The notes under the pieces are model-generated. The model was given only the letters and a program-made list of their open reading frames with translations. It was not told the origin of the DNA and searched no databases. Shown here piece by piece: positions 44,700 through 54,119 of a DNA stretch of 64,000 nucleotides (position 1 is its first letter; each line of letters begins with the position of its first letter). A program made the position numbers and the translations under genes. Origin of the DNA: Brachybacterium huguangmaarense (GTDB lineage Bacteria > Actinomycetota > Actinomycetes > Actinomycetales > Dermabacteraceae); assembly GCF_025725725.1 (NCBI RefSeq), contig NZ_CP107020.1, positions 2,542,001 through 2,606,000 on the forward strand, in the 5' to 3' direction.

Positions 44700-46295
44700 A
44701 TGAGCATCGTGAAGACCTATCAGGACCTGACCACCGAGCTGGAGAAGTACGCCGCGCAGAACGACCGCCTGGTTGCGAGCCTCCGCTCGGCGCGTGCCCA
44801 GATCGTGCAGCTGCGGTCCGACCTCGAGCGCATCGGCGACCCGCCCAACTCGTACGCGACGTTCCTGCGCGCAGCCGAGGGGACCACGGTCGACGTGCTG
44901 CACAACGGCCGGCGCCTGCGCATCGCGACGAGCGCCGAGCTCGACCTGCCCGCGCTCGTGCCCGGCACCGAGCTGCGGCTGAACGAGTCGCTCGTCGCGG
45001 TCGAGGCCGTCGCCCGGCAGGACGCCGGGAGCGTCGTGACCGTGCTCGAGGATCTGCCCGACGGTCGCGTCCTGGTCCAGGTCGCGAGCGAGGACCAGCG
45101 AGCCCTGCGGCGCTCGGGCGAGCTCGCCGACGTGTCCCTGCACCCCGGCGACCACGTGCTCGTCGACCTCAAGTCCCAGATGGTGCTCGAGGAGATCGAG
45201 CGCGCCGAGATCACCGACCTCGTGCTCGAGCAGATCCCGGACATCTCCTTCGAGGACATCGGCGGCCTGGCCGAGCAGATCGAGACCATCCGCGACGCCG
45301 TCGAGCTGCCGTTCCTCCACCAGGGCCTGTACCGCGAGTACGGGCTGCGCCCGCCCAAGGGCGTGCTGCTGTACGGCCCGCCCGGATGCGGCAAGACGAT
45401 GATCGCCAAGGCCGTCGCCCACGAGCTCGCGGTCCGCTCCGCCGAGGCGCGCGGGGTCGACGCCGCCGAGGCGCTGCGCGGCAGCTACTTCCTCAACGTC
45501 AAGGGCCCCGAGCTGCTCAACAAGTACGTCGGCGAGACCGAGCGGTCCATCCGGCTCGTGTTCGAGCGCGCCCGCGAGCGGGCGAGCGCCGGCAACCCCG
45601 TCGTGGTGTTCTTCGACGAGATGGAGTCGCTGTTCCGCACGCGCGGCACGGGCGTCTCGAGCGACGTCGAGACGACGATCGTGCCCCAGCTGCTCGCCGA
45701 GATTGACGGCGTCGAGAGCCTCGAGAACGTGATCGTGATCGGCGCCTCCAACCGCGAGGACATGATCGACCCGGCGATCCTGCGCCCCGGCCGCCTCGAC
45801 GTGAAGGTCCGCGTGCGCCGCCCCGACGCGGGCGCGGCCCGCGAGATCCTCGCCCTCTACCTCGACGAGCGGGTCCCGTTGCGCGAGGACGCGACGGCGC
45901 TGCTCGACCTCGCGATCGAGCTGATCTACGCCGACGGACCCGCGACCGCCTTCGTGCGCCTGGACTACTCCGACGGGAGCAGCGAGGTCCTGCACTTCAA
46001 GGACTTCGTCTCCGGCGCTACCCTGCGCAACATCGTCGACCGGGCGAAGAAGAACGCGGTCAAGGACTTCCTCGCCACGGGCGTGGCCGGGATCTCCGGA
46101 GCCCACCTGCGCGCCGCCGTCGAGGACGAGTTCGCCGAGAACGAGGACCTGCCCTCGGGCGCCCACCCGGACGACTGGGCGCGTATCTCCGGGCGGCGCG
46201 GCCGCCGCGTCGAGCAGGTGGCGCCGCTGCACGGCGCCCTCGACGAGCTGCCCGGCGTGGGCGCCTCGAGCGACGCGGAGACGATCGATGCCTGA
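44700..46295 (+). CDS. arc: AAA ATPase forming ring-shaped complexes (ARC/Mpa)
   Basis: The hexameric ATPase recognises Pup-tagged proteins and unfolds them. The 531-residue protein has an N-terminal coiled coil that binds Pup (about 5-47), a double OB-fold region (about 60-165), and the AAA domain. The AAA domain has Walker A at 226-233 (GPPGCGKT), Walker B with Asp306-Glu307 (VVVFFDEM), sensor SNRED, and arginine-finger LRPGRLD. The C terminus ends in SSDAETIDA and lacks the GQYL-type tail that lets mycobacterial Mpa dock on the 20S proteasome. It starts the arc-dop-pup-pafA operon and overlaps dop by 8 bases. Confidence 0.94.
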   Translation: MSIVKTYQDLTTELEKYAAQNDRLVASLRSARAQIVQLRSDLERIGDPPNSYATFLRAAEGTTVDVLHNGRRLRIATSAELDLPALVPGTELRLNESLVAVEAVARQDAGSVVTVLEDLPDGRVLVQVASEDQRALRRSGELADVSLHPGDHVLVDLKSQMVLEEIERAEITDLVLEQIPDISFEDIGGLAEQIETIRDAVELPFLHQGLYREYGLRPPKGVLLYGPPGCGKTMIAKAVAHELAVRSAEARGVDAAEALRGSYFLNVKGPELLNKYVGETERSIRLVFERARERASAGNPVVVFFDEMESLFRTRGTGVSSDVETTIVPQLLAEIDGVESLENVIVIGASNREDMIDPAILRPGRLDVKVRVRRPDAGAAREILALYLDERVPLREDATALLDLAIELIYADGPATAFVRLDYSDGSSEVLHFKDFVSGATLRNIVDRAKKNAVKDFLATGVAGISGAHLRAAVEDEFAENEDLPSGAHPDDWARISGRRGRRVEQVAPLHGALDELPGVGASSDAETIDA

Positions 46296-48018
46296 GCCGC
46301 GGTCCGACGCCCGCCTCACGACGCGCCGTGTGATGGGCATCGAGACGGAGTTCGGGGTGCTGCACGCCGACGCCGCCCAGCGCGCCGAGCCGGCCGCGAC
46401 GTCGGCGATCATGCTCTCCCACCTCGCGGTCGGCGCCTACGCGCTGCTCGGCGACGACCCCGCCCGCCGCGGTCGCCGCGTGCGCTGGGACTACGGCGAC
46501 GAGACGCCCCTGCGGGACGCCCGCGGCTTCGAGCTGACGCGCGCCGCCGCGCACCCCACCCAGCTCACCGACCAGGTGCGCGACGCGCACGTGCCGATGA
46601 TGGACGTGCCCAGCGTGGACGCCGACGCGCCGCTCCCGGCCCGCGAGGAGGCGCCCGAGGGCGACGACTCGGCGATCCTGGCCTGGGCCGTGCGCCGCTC
46701 GGTCGGCAACGCCGTGCTCTCCAACGGCGCCCGCCTCTACGTCGACCACGCCCACCCCGAGTACTCCTCGCCCGAGGTCACGTCGGCCCGCGAGGGTCTC
46801 GTCTACGACCGCGCGGGCGAGCTCATCGCGGTCGAGGCGATGCGCCGACTCGACGCCGCCGAGCGCGTGCCCTCGGTCGTGCTGTACAAGAACAACACCG
46901 ACTCCAAGGGCGCCTCGTACGGCACCCACGAGAACTACCTGCTCGACCGCGACATCCCCTTCGGGGGCGTCGTCGAGGCGCTCGTCCCGTTCTTCGCGAC
47001 GCGCGCCGTGATCACGGGCTCGGGCCGGGTGGGGATCGGCACCCGCGGGCAGCAGCCCGGCTTCCAGATCTCCTCGCGCGCCGACTTCTTCGAGGCCGAG
47101 GTCGGTCTCGAGACGACCCTGAACCGCCCGATCGTCAACTCGCGCGACGAGCCCCATGCCGACGCCCGGCGCCACCGGCGCCTGCACGTCATCATCGGCG
47201 ACGCGACCCTGGTCGAGACCGCCACCTACCTCAAGCTCGGCATCACGAGCCTCGTGCTCGCGGCGCTCGAGGCCGAGCACCGGGACGGGACGGCGATCCT
47301 CCCGCGGATCTCGCTCGCCGACCCCGTCGAGGCCGTGCACGCCGTCAGCCACGACCCGACGCTGCGCGTCACGGTCGCCACGACCGACGGCGAGCAGCTC
47401 ACGGCGCTCCAGATCCAGCGTCGCTACGCCGAGGCGATCGCGGCGCACGCCGACCGGTCGGACCCGGAGACCGCCGACGTCCTCGCCCAGTGGACCGAGC
47501 TGCTCGACCTGCTCGCGGAGGACCCGCGCCGTGCCGCCGATCGCGTCGAGTGGGCCGCCAAGCTCACCCTGCTCGACGGCTACCGCCAGCGCCACGGCCT
47601 CACCTGGGACGACCCGCGCCTGATGATGATCGACCTGCAGTTCTCCGACCTGCGCCCCGAGCGCAGCCTGTACGCACGGCTGCGCGCGGGGGGATCCGTC
47701 CGCACCCTCGTGGCAGACGAGGAGGTCGCGCGGGCCGTCCACGAGCCGCCCGCGACCACGCGCGCCCACCTGCGCGGCGCGCTCATCGCGGCCCATCCCG
47801 ACGCCGTCACCTCCGCCGGCTGGGACGTCCTCACCCTCGCGGGCGCCACGAGCGGAGCCCGGCTGCGCCTGGCCGACCCGCTCCTGGGGAGCGCCGACTG
47901 GTGCACGGAGCACGGCATCGACCCCTCGTCCGACCCCGACACGGTGCTCGCCGCCCTGCGTCGCGCCGTCGCGGACCCGCCCTCCATCCACCACCCCCGA
48001 CACGAGGAGCAGTCATGA
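46288..48018 (+). CDS. dop: Deamidase/depupylase of Pup
   Basis: This glutamine-synthetase-fold enzyme converts the C-terminal Gln of Pup to Glu and also removes Pup from targets. The 576-residue protein has GIETEFGVL, a long Dop-specific loop with [15 protein letters not shown], and then [14 protein letters not shown] with the likely catalytic Asp153. [15 protein letters not shown], the metal-site GSGRVGIG, and [19 protein letters not shown] follow. It is longer than usual (about 500) because of an extra stretch near residues 92-138 and an N-terminal extension. A start at an internal ATG (46333) would remove the latter. Confidence 0.93.
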   Translation: MPEPRSDARLTTRRVMGIETEFGVLHADAAQRAEPAATSAIMLSHLAVGAYALLGDDPARRGRRVRWDYGDETPLRDARGFELTRAAAHPTQLTDQVRDAHVPMMDVPSVDADAPLPAREEAPEGDDSAILAWAVRRSVGNAVLSNGARLYVDHAHPEYSSPEVTSAREGLVYDRAGELIAVEAMRRLDAAERVPSVVLYKNNTDSKGASYGTHENYLLDRDIPFGGVVEALVPFFATRAVITGSGRVGIGTRGQQPGFQISSRADFFEAEVGLETTLNRPIVNSRDEPHADARRHRRLHVIIGDATLVETATYLKLGITSLVLAALEAEHRDGTAILPRISLADPVEAVHAVSHDPTLRVTVATTDGEQLTALQIQRRYAEAIAAHADRSDPETADVLAQWTELLDLLAEDPRRAADRVEWAAKLTLLDGYRQRHGLTWDDPRLMMIDLQFSDLRPERSLYARLRAGGSVRTLVADEEVARAVHEPPATTRAHLRGALIAAHPDAVTSAGWDVLTLAGATSGARLRLADPLLGSADWCTEHGIDPSSDPDTVLAALRRAVADPPSIHHPRHEEQS

Positions 48019-48203
48019 CCCAGCAGTCCCTGAACGGCCCCGGCCCCGGCGACGACGAGGAGACCGGCGACCTCGCCGCGGGCGCCGGCCAGACCTTCGC
48101 CTCCGCCCAGGCGAGCGACGACCTGCTCGACGAGATCGACTCCGTGCTGGAGTCCAACGCCGAGACCTTCGTGCGGTCCTTCGTCCAGAAGGGCGGCCAG
48201 TGA
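48015..48203 (+). CDS. pup: Prokaryotic ubiquitin-like protein Pup
   Basis: The 62-residue, largely disordered tag is attached through its C-terminal residue to lysines of target proteins. The sequence ends FVRSFVQKGGQ, so Dop must deamidate the last Gln to Glu before PafA can use it. The central helix-forming region (LLDEIDSVLESNAETFV) binds the ARC coiled coil. The ATG overlaps the dop stop (ATGA), and pafA follows 4 bases after the stop. The prcB and prcA genes usually found here are absent. Confidence 0.96.
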   Translation: MTQQSLNGPGPGDDEETGDLAAGAGQTFASAQASDDLLDEIDSVLESNAETFVRSFVQKGGQ

Positions 48204-48207
48204 GCCG

Positions 48208-49566
48208 ATGAAGCGTCGCGTCGGAGGTCTGGAGACCGAGTACGGGCTCGTGTGCGTGCGTGCGGACGGCCAGCGGGCGCTCGAGCCCGAGGCGGCCGCG
48301 CGCGAGCTGTTCCGCCCCGTGGTCGCGATGGGCCGCTCCTCGAACGTGTTCCTGCGCAACGCCGCCCGGCTCTACCTCGACGTCGGCTCCCACCCGGAGT
48401 ACGCGACCGCCGAGTGCGACGACTGGTGGGACCTCGTCGCGCAGGACCGCGCGGGCGAGCGGATCTTCGCCGACTACGCGCATCAGGCCAACGAGGCCCT
48501 CGCCGCGCGCGGCGAGGACGCCCGGATCCACCTGCTCAAGAACAACGTCGACTCCGCGGGCAACTCCTTCGGCAGCCACGAGAACTACCTCGTGGACCGG
48601 CGGGGCGAGTTCACCCGGCTGCCCCAGCACCTGCTGCCCTTCCTCATCACCCGCCAGATGATCACGGGCGCCGGCGGCGTGGTGCGGGACGACGACGGAG
48701 CCCGCTTCGTGTTCTCGCGCCGCAGCGACCACATGTGGGAGGCGGTGTCCTCGGCCACCACCCGCACGCGCCCCATCATCAACACGCGCGACGAGCCACA
48801 CGGCGACGCGACCCGCTTCCGCCGCCTGCACGTGATCGTCGGCGACTCGACGATGTCCGAGGTCTCGACGTGGCTGCGCTTTGCCACGACCGACCTCGTG
48901 CTGCGCCTCATCGAGTCCGGCCGCACCCTGCAGGACCTGCGCCTGGCCGACCCGATCGCCGCGATCCGCGCCGTCTCGCGCGACCTCACGGGCCGGGCGC
49001 CCGTGGCCCTGGCCGACGGCCGGACCATGACCGCCCTCGAGATCCAGCACCGCTGCCTCGACCAGGTGCGCGCGGTGGCCGACGACGCCGACGCCGAGGT
49101 GCTCGCGACCTGGGAGCGCGCGCTCTCGGACGTCGAGACGGGCGACCTCTCCTGGGCCGCGACCCATCTCGACTGGGCCATCAAGCAGCGCCTGCTCACG
49201 ACGACCGCCGAGCGCCGAGGCCTCACCCTCGACTCCGCGCAGATCCAGCGCCTCGACCTCGCCTACCACGACATCGACCCCGAGCACGGGCTCTTCTACG
49301 CGCTCCAGCGCCGCGGGGGCGCCCCCTCCGTGCTCGACGAGGACCGCATCGACCGGGCCCGCACGACCGCCCCCGCCACGACCCGCGCGCACCTGCGCGG
49401 GCAGGTGGTCACGGCCGCCCAGGACCTGGGGGTCGACCACGTCGTCGACTGGACCACGATGCGCCTCGCCCGCGCGGGCGCCATGCCGGTGCAGGTGCTC
49501 GACCCCTTCGCGACGGCGTCGGAGGCGGTCGACGCCCTCCTCGCCGAGATCCGCGCCACCGCCTGA
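48208..49566 (+). CDS. pafA: Pup-protein ligase
   Basis: PafA phosphorylates the C-terminal Glu of Pup and joins it to a lysine of the target. The 452-residue glutamine-synthetase-like protein begins RRVGGLETEYGLV with the magnesium-binding Glu9 region. It has YLDVGSHPEYATAECDD with the probable catalytic Asp58, NNVDSAGNSFGSHENY, and NTRDEPHGDATRFRRLHVI. It lacks the Dop loop, which separates it from Dop. Pup, Dop and PafA are all intact, so pupylation should work. Confidence 0.95.
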   Translation: MKRRVGGLETEYGLVCVRADGQRALEPEAAARELFRPVVAMGRSSNVFLRNAARLYLDVGSHPEYATAECDDWWDLVAQDRAGERIFADYAHQANEALAARGEDARIHLLKNNVDSAGNSFGSHENYLVDRRGEFTRLPQHLLPFLITRQMITGAGGVVRDDDGARFVFSRRSDHMWEAVSSATTRTRPIINTRDEPHGDATRFRRLHVIVGDSTMSEVSTWLRFATTDLVLRLIESGRTLQDLRLADPIAAIRAVSRDLTGRAPVALADGRTMTALEIQHRCLDQVRAVADDADAEVLATWERALSDVETGDLSWAATHLDWAIKQRLLTTTAERRGLTLDSAQIQRLDLAYHDIDPEHGLFYALQRRGGAPSVLDEDRIDRARTTAPATTRAHLRGQVVTAAQDLGVDHVVDWTTMRLARAGAMPVQVLDPFATASEAVDALLAEIRATA

Positions 49567-49602
49567 CCCCTCCTGCTCCCGCCGGACCGTCAGGGTCCCC
49601 GC

Positions 49603-49608
49603 GTAGTC
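49603..49608 (+). promoter_or_regulatory. Possible -10 element TAGTCT upstream of the FKBP lipoprotein gene
   Basis: TAGTCT lies about 35 bases before the GTG at 49644, in the gap after pafA. With AAAGG as ribosome-binding site it would give a short-leader mRNA. Confidence 0.35.
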
Positions 49609-49643
49609 TGTCCCGGCCCGCCCACCACCGAAAGGCCCTCTCC

Positions 49644-50582
49644 GTGATCCGTCGCCGGACCCTGCTCAGCTCCGCTCTCGCCGCCGGCGCCGCCCTCGGC
49701 CTCGCCGCGTGCGGGAGCGAGGGCGCAGACGACGCCGCCTCGACCTCCGCCGGCTCGGACGGCGACGTGCTGTCCCAGGTCACCTTCGGCGGCGAGCCGG
49801 GCGCCGAGCCCACCGTCAGCTTCACCGCCCCGCTGAGCTTCACGAGCACGGCCTCGCGCATCGTCACCCCGGGCGACGGCGACGCGATCGGCGAGCGCGA
49901 CATGCTCGCGCTGCAGACCATGCTCGTCAACGCGGCGGACGGCTCGACGCTCCAGTCCTCGTGGCAGGGCGCGCCCGCGAGCTATCTCGCCGTGAACGGA
50001 GAGGGCACCGACAAGGACACCGCCGCGTTCCTGCAGAGCGCCACGATCGGCAGCCGCATCGCGATGCTCGGCTCCGTGCGCAGCCAGTCCGGCGCCTCCT
50101 ACGACGTCATCCAGGTCTCCGACATCGTCTCCAAGGCGCTCACGCGCGCCGAGGGCGCCCCGCAGCCCGTACCGGAGGGCATGCCCGCCTTCACCCTCGC
50201 CGACGACGGCGCCCCTGCGCTGAGCGGCACCCCCGACATGGCCGTGCCCGACACGACCGCCCAGGCGGTCACGATCGTCGGCACGGGCGCGGAGACGGCC
50301 GCCGGTGACGCGCTCGCGATGCACTACACGGGCTGGAAGCTCTCCGACGGCACCCAGTTCGACTCCTCGTGGGCCCGCGGCGCACCGTTCGGCTTCACGC
50401 TCGGTCAGGGCCAGGTCATCACCGGCTGGGACGAGAGCCTGGTCGGCAAGACCGTCGGCAGCCAGGTCCTGCTCGTGATCCCGCCCGCGGAGGCCTACGG
50501 AGGCCAGGACAACGAGCTGGCCGAGGAGACCCTCATCTTCGTCGCCGACATCCTCGGCGCGACCGCCCCCGCCGGGTCCTGA
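49644..50582 (+). CDS. Lipoprotein with tandem FKBP-type peptidyl-prolyl isomerase domains
   Basis: The 312-residue exported protein has RRRTLLSSALAAGAALGLAAC as signal with lipobox LAAC and Cys23 as the lipidated residue. Two FKBP-like units follow. The first (about 45-165) is degenerate but keeps AADGSTLQSSW and IGSRIAMLGSV. The second (about 205-310) is complete, with GDALAMHYTGWKLSDGTQFDSS, VITGWDESLVGKTVGSQVLL and IPPAEAYGG. It probably folds proteins outside the membrane. It follows pafA, a common actinobacterial neighbour. Confidence 0.9.
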   Translation: MIRRRTLLSSALAAGAALGLAACGSEGADDAASTSAGSDGDVLSQVTFGGEPGAEPTVSFTAPLSFTSTASRIVTPGDGDAIGERDMLALQTMLVNAADGSTLQSSWQGAPASYLAVNGEGTDKDTAAFLQSATIGSRIAMLGSVRSQSGASYDVIQVSDIVSKALTRAEGAPQPVPEGMPAFTLADDGAPALSGTPDMAVPDTTAQAVTIVGTGAETAAGDALAMHYTGWKLSDGTQFDSSWARGAPFGFTLGQGQVITGWDESLVGKTVGSQVLLVIPPAEAYGGQDNELAEETLIFVADILGATAPAGS

Positions 50583-50612
50583 CCCCGGCCCCACCCCTTC
50601 GAAAGGAACCCC

Positions 50613-50993
50613 ATGGACCGCAGCAAGCCCGAGATCGAGTTCCCCGGCACGGACACCCCGACGGAGCTCGTCGTGATCGACGAGATCGAGGGGGAGGGCG
50701 AGGAGGCCCGCCGCGGCGACGTCGTCGACGTGCACTACGTGGGCGTCTCCCACGGCAGCGGTGAGGAGTTCGACGCGTCCTGGAACCGCGGCGAGCCGCT
50801 GCGCTTCCAGCTCGGCGTCGGCCAGGTCATCGCCGGCTGGGACCAGGGCGTCCAGGGCATGCGGGTCGGCGGCCGTCGCCGCCTCGAGATCCCCGCCCAC
50901 CTGGCTTACGGGGACCACGGCGCCCCGCCCGTGATCGCCCCCGGCGAGTCGCTCGTCTTCGTGTGCGACCTCGTCGACGTGCACCGCCGCTGA
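50613..50993 (+). CDS. FKBP-type peptidyl-prolyl cis-trans isomerase (cytoplasmic)
   Basis: The 126-residue single FKBP domain has the full binding pocket: RGDVVDVHYVGV, GEEFDASWNRGEPLRFQLG, VIAGWDQGVQGMRVGGRRRL, EIPAHLAYGDHG and SLVFVCDLVDV. There is no signal peptide, so it acts in the cytoplasm. AAAGGAA precedes the ATG. It lies 30 bases after the FKBP lipoprotein gene and is probably co-transcribed with it. Confidence 0.93.
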   Translation: MDRSKPEIEFPGTDTPTELVVIDEIEGEGEEARRGDVVDVHYVGVSHGSGEEFDASWNRGEPLRFQLGVGQVIAGWDQGVQGMRVGGRRRLEIPAHLAYGDHGAPPVIAPGESLVFVCDLVDVHRR

Positions 50994-51003
50994 GCCCTCC
51001 GGC

Positions 51004-53109
51004 ATGACCGCGCAGGACCAGGAGGGCCTCTTCGGCGACCCCGCCGATCAGGCCCTCCGTCTGCGCACGACCGCGGGCTTCGACCTCGCCGACAGCGATC
51101 CCGTCGCCGAGGTCCGCCTGCTGGGCCCGCTGCCTCACCTCGACCGGCCCTTCGAGTACGCGGTCACCGCCGAGACCGCCGCCGCGGCGCCCGGCATGCG
51201 CGTCAAGGTGCGCTTCTCCGGGCAGGAGATGGACGCCGTCGTGCTGTCCCGACGCACGACGCCCACCACCGACCGGCCGCTCGCCCCGCTGCGACGCCTC
51301 GTCTCCGAGGACGTCGTCCTCAGCCCCGCCCTGCTGCGGGTGTGCGCCGACGTCGCCGAGCGCTACGCGGGCACTGTCGGCGACGTGCTGCGCCTGGCCC
51401 TGCCGCCGCGCCACGCGCGCGCCGAGAAGGCCGACCGGGCCGCCGCGGCCCGCGAGGCCGAAGGAGACGCGGAGGCGACGGAGGCGGCGGAGGCGTCTGA
51501 CGAGAGCTCCACGCCCGAGACGGCGGCGCCCGACGACGAGCACCCCGCGCCGCCGTCCGCGATGGCCCGCTACCCGGGGCTCGCCGCCCTCATCGCGCGG
51601 GCGGGGTCCGCGGAGGGGCCGGTGCCCCGCGCCGGCATCGTGCTCGAGCCCGTGGACGCCTGGACGGACGTCACGGCGGACGCGATCGGCGCTCTCGCCC
51701 CCGGCCGCGGCGCTCTCGTGGTCGCCCCCGACCAGCGCGACGTCTCGCGCCTGAGCGCCGTCCTGACGGGCCGCGGCATCGACCACGAGGTGCTCGGGAG
51801 CTCCGACGGCCCCGAGCGCCGCTACCGTGCGTTCCTGCGCATCCTGCGCGGCGCGTCCCGGATCGTGATCGGCACCCGCTCGGCCGCCTTCGCCCCCGTG
51901 CACGACCTGGCCCTCATGATCCTGTGGGACGCGGCCGACGACCTGCTCGAGGAACCCCGCGCCCCGTACCCGCACGCCCTCACGGTCCTGCAGTGCCGGT
52001 CCTCGGAGGAGCGGGCGGCCCTGCTGCTGCTGTCGAGCTCGCTCCCGGCGACCGCCGCGGCGCTCGCCGAGCACGGCTATCTGCGCCCTCTCGAGCCCGT
52101 CCCCGCGCCGCTCGTCACGGTGCGTCCCCGGATCCAGGCGATGGACGACTACCTGCGCGAGCGGGAGGGCCCCTCGGGACGCTCCCGGCTGCCGAGCGAG
52201 GCGATGCGCCTGATCCGCACCGCCCTGGACCGGGGCCCGGTGCTGGTCCAGGTGCCCCGCAGCGGCTACGTGCCCGCGATCGCGTGCAGCTTCTGCGGCA
52301 CCCGCTGCGTCTGCCCCACGTGCTCGGCGCCGCTGTCGCTCACCGGTCGCGGCGGCCCGCTGCTGTGCCGCGTGTGCGGGCGCCGCGAGGACGGCTATCG
52401 CTGCCCCGAATGCGACCGCACCCAGGTGCGCGCGGTCGTCATCGGCTCCTCGCGCACCGCGGAGGAGCTGCGACGGGCCTTCCCCGAGGTGCCCTTCCGG
52501 GTGGCCGGGGGCGCGCACGGCGCCGTCGCCGACGACGACGTGCCCGACGGCGCGATCGTGGTCGCGACCCCGGGCGCCGAGCCCGCGCCCGCCGCCGGCT
52601 ACGCGGCGGCGCTCCTGCTCGACGCCGACGCGATGCTCGCGCGCGCCTCCTACGACGCGGACGTCGAGGCCGTGCGCCGATGGAGCAACGCGATCGCCCT
52701 GGTCCGCACCGCCGACGACGGGGGAGAGGTGCTCGTGGTCGGCACCTCCACCCTCCCGGCCATCCGCGACCTCGTCGCCCACCGCTCGCGCGTGTTCCTC
52801 GACCGGGTGCTCGCCGACCGCCGCACGCTCGACCTTCCCCCCTTCGCCAAGGTCGCCGAGATCACGGGCGACCGCGAGGCGTGCCGCGGCTTCCTCGCCG
52901 ACGCCGCGCTGCCCGAGGGCACCGCCGTGTTCGGCCCCGTCGACGTCCCCCTGGACGACGACCGCATCGCCTCGCGCGCGGTGGTCCGGATCGAGGCGGC
53001 GCGCTCCCGCGAGCTGCTCGCCGCGCTGCGCGCCCAGGTCGCGGCCCGCAGCGCCCGCAAGGCCTCTGGGCAGCTGCGCGTGCGCGTCGACCCGCCCGAC
53101 GTGTTCTGA
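51004..53109 (+). CDS. priA: PriA-like primosomal protein without helicase motifs
   Basis: The 701-residue homologue of the replication-restart protein PriA has the N-terminal DNA-binding domain (LGPLPHLDRPFEYAV) and a Zn-binding region of eight cysteines near residues 420-478 (CSFCGTRCVCPTC, CRVCGRREDGYRCPEC). Walker A is missing and the DEAH box is replaced by WDAADD, so it should not hydrolyse ATP. Helicase-dead PriA is normal in actinobacteria. A charged insert of about 50 residues near 140-195 is not part of the family core. fmt follows. Confidence 0.9.
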   Translation: MTAQDQEGLFGDPADQALRLRTTAGFDLADSDPVAEVRLLGPLPHLDRPFEYAVTAETAAAAPGMRVKVRFSGQEMDAVVLSRRTTPTTDRPLAPLRRLVSEDVVLSPALLRVCADVAERYAGTVGDVLRLALPPRHARAEKADRAAAAREAEGDAEATEAAEASDESSTPETAAPDDEHPAPPSAMARYPGLAALIARAGSAEGPVPRAGIVLEPVDAWTDVTADAIGALAPGRGALVVAPDQRDVSRLSAVLTGRGIDHEVLGSSDGPERRYRAFLRILRGASRIVIGTRSAAFAPVHDLALMILWDAADDLLEEPRAPYPHALTVLQCRSSEERAALLLLSSSLPATAAALAEHGYLRPLEPVPAPLVTVRPRIQAMDDYLREREGPSGRSRLPSEAMRLIRTALDRGPVLVQVPRSGYVPAIACSFCGTRCVCPTCSAPLSLTGRGGPLLCRVCGRREDGYRCPECDRTQVRAVVIGSSRTAEELRRAFPEVPFRVAGGAHGAVADDDVPDGAIVVATPGAEPAPAAGYAAALLLDADAMLARASYDADVEAVRRWSNAIALVRTADDGGEVLVVGTSTLPAIRDLVAHRSRVFLDRVLADRRTLDLPPFAKVAEITGDREACRGFLADAALPEGTAVFGPVDVPLDDDRIASRAVVRIEAARSRELLAALRAQVAARSARKASGQLRVRVDPPDVF

Positions 53110-53144
53110 CCCGCCGGCCCTCCGAGGCCGCCCCACGCCGTCAC

Positions 53145-53150
53145 TAGGAT
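53145..53150 (+). promoter_or_regulatory. -10 element TAGGAT of fmt
   Basis: TAGGAT lies 9 bases before the ATG at 53160, leaving a leader of only two or three bases. Confidence 0.4.
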
Positions 53151-53159
53151 GGACGCATC

Positions 53160-54119
53160 ATGCGCCTGATCTTCGCCGGAACCCCCGACGCCTCCGTCCC
53201 CTCCCTGCGCGCCCTGCTCGCGGGCCCCCACGACGTCGTCGCGGTGCTCACCCGCCCCGACGCCCCGACGGGCCGCGGGCGCCGCCTGACCCCGAGCCCC
53301 GTGCGGGTCGTCGCCGAGGAGGCCGGGATCGAGGTCCTCACCCCGCGCACCCTGCGCGACGAGCAGATCCAGCAGCGGCTGCGCGAGCTCGAGCCCGACG
53401 CCGCGCCCGTCGTCGCCTACGGCGCGATCGTGCCACCGGGCGCCCTCGCCATCCCGCGCCACGGCTGGATCAACCTGCACTTCTCGGCGCTCCCGCGGTG
53501 GCGCGGCGCCGCCCCCGCCCAGCGCGCCGTGCTCGCCGGCCAGCACCACACGGGCCTGACCACGTTCCGCCTGGACGCCGGGCTCGACACGGGCGACGTG
53601 CTCGCCGTCGAGGAGACGGAGATCGGGGACACCGAGACCGCCGGCGAGCTGCTCGACCGGCTCGCGGTCACCGGCGCCGGGCTGCTCGCCCGCTCCCTCG
53701 ACGCGATCGCCGACGGGAGCGCCCGCTTCACCCCGCAGAGCGAGGACGGCGCGAGCCACGCCGCCAAGCTCACCGCCGCCGAGGCCGTGATCGACTGGAG
53801 CCGCCCCCGCGAGCAGGTGAGCGCCCACATCCGCGGCATGAGCCCGCAGCCCGGGGCCTGGACCCTGCTGCGCGGGGACCGCACCAAGATCCTCGGCGTG
53901 ACCGCGCAGACGCCCCCCGAGGACCTGCGCCTGGCCCCCGGCGCCCTGCACCCCACCAAGCGGGCTCTGTTCGTGGGCACCGGCACCGAGCCGCTCGCCC
54001 TCGGCACGATCTCCTCGCCCGGGCGGCGCCCCCTCGCCGGCGCCGACTGGGCGCGCGGCGCCGCCCTCGAGCCCGACATCCGCTTCACGACCCCCGAGAC
54101 CGAGCAGGAGACCCGATGA
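53160..54119 (+). CDS. fmt: Methionyl-tRNA formyltransferase
   Basis: Formylates initiator Met-tRNA using formyl-tetrahydrofolate. The 319-residue protein shows MRLIFAGTPDASVPSL, INLHFSALPRWRGAAPAQRA with the catalytic Asn and His, and the essential Asp in LDAGLDTGDVL. The C-terminal OB-like domain follows (about 210-319). SALP in place of SLLP is a mild variant. Its stop overlaps the rsmB start (ATGA). Confidence 0.95.
   Translation: MRLIFAGTPDASVPSLRALLAGPHDVVAVLTRPDAPTGRGRRLTPSPVRVVAEEAGIEVLTPRTLRDEQIQQRLRELEPDAAPVVAYGAIVPPGALAIPRHGWINLHFSALPRWRGAAPAQRAVLAGQHHTGLTTFRLDAGLDTGDVLAVEETEIGDTETAGELLDRLAVTGAGLLARSLDAIADGSARFTPQSEDGASHAAKLTAAEAVIDWSRPREQVSAHIRGMSPQPGAWTLLRGDRTKILGVTAQTPPEDLRLAPGALHPTKRALFVGTGTEPLALGTISSPGRRPLAGADWARGAALEPDIRFTTPETEQETR

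Noticed and set aside
48204-48207. Possible hidden prcB/prcA between pup and pafA
   Set aside because: Only 4 bases separate the genes, and no proteasome-like frame overlaps either on any strand.
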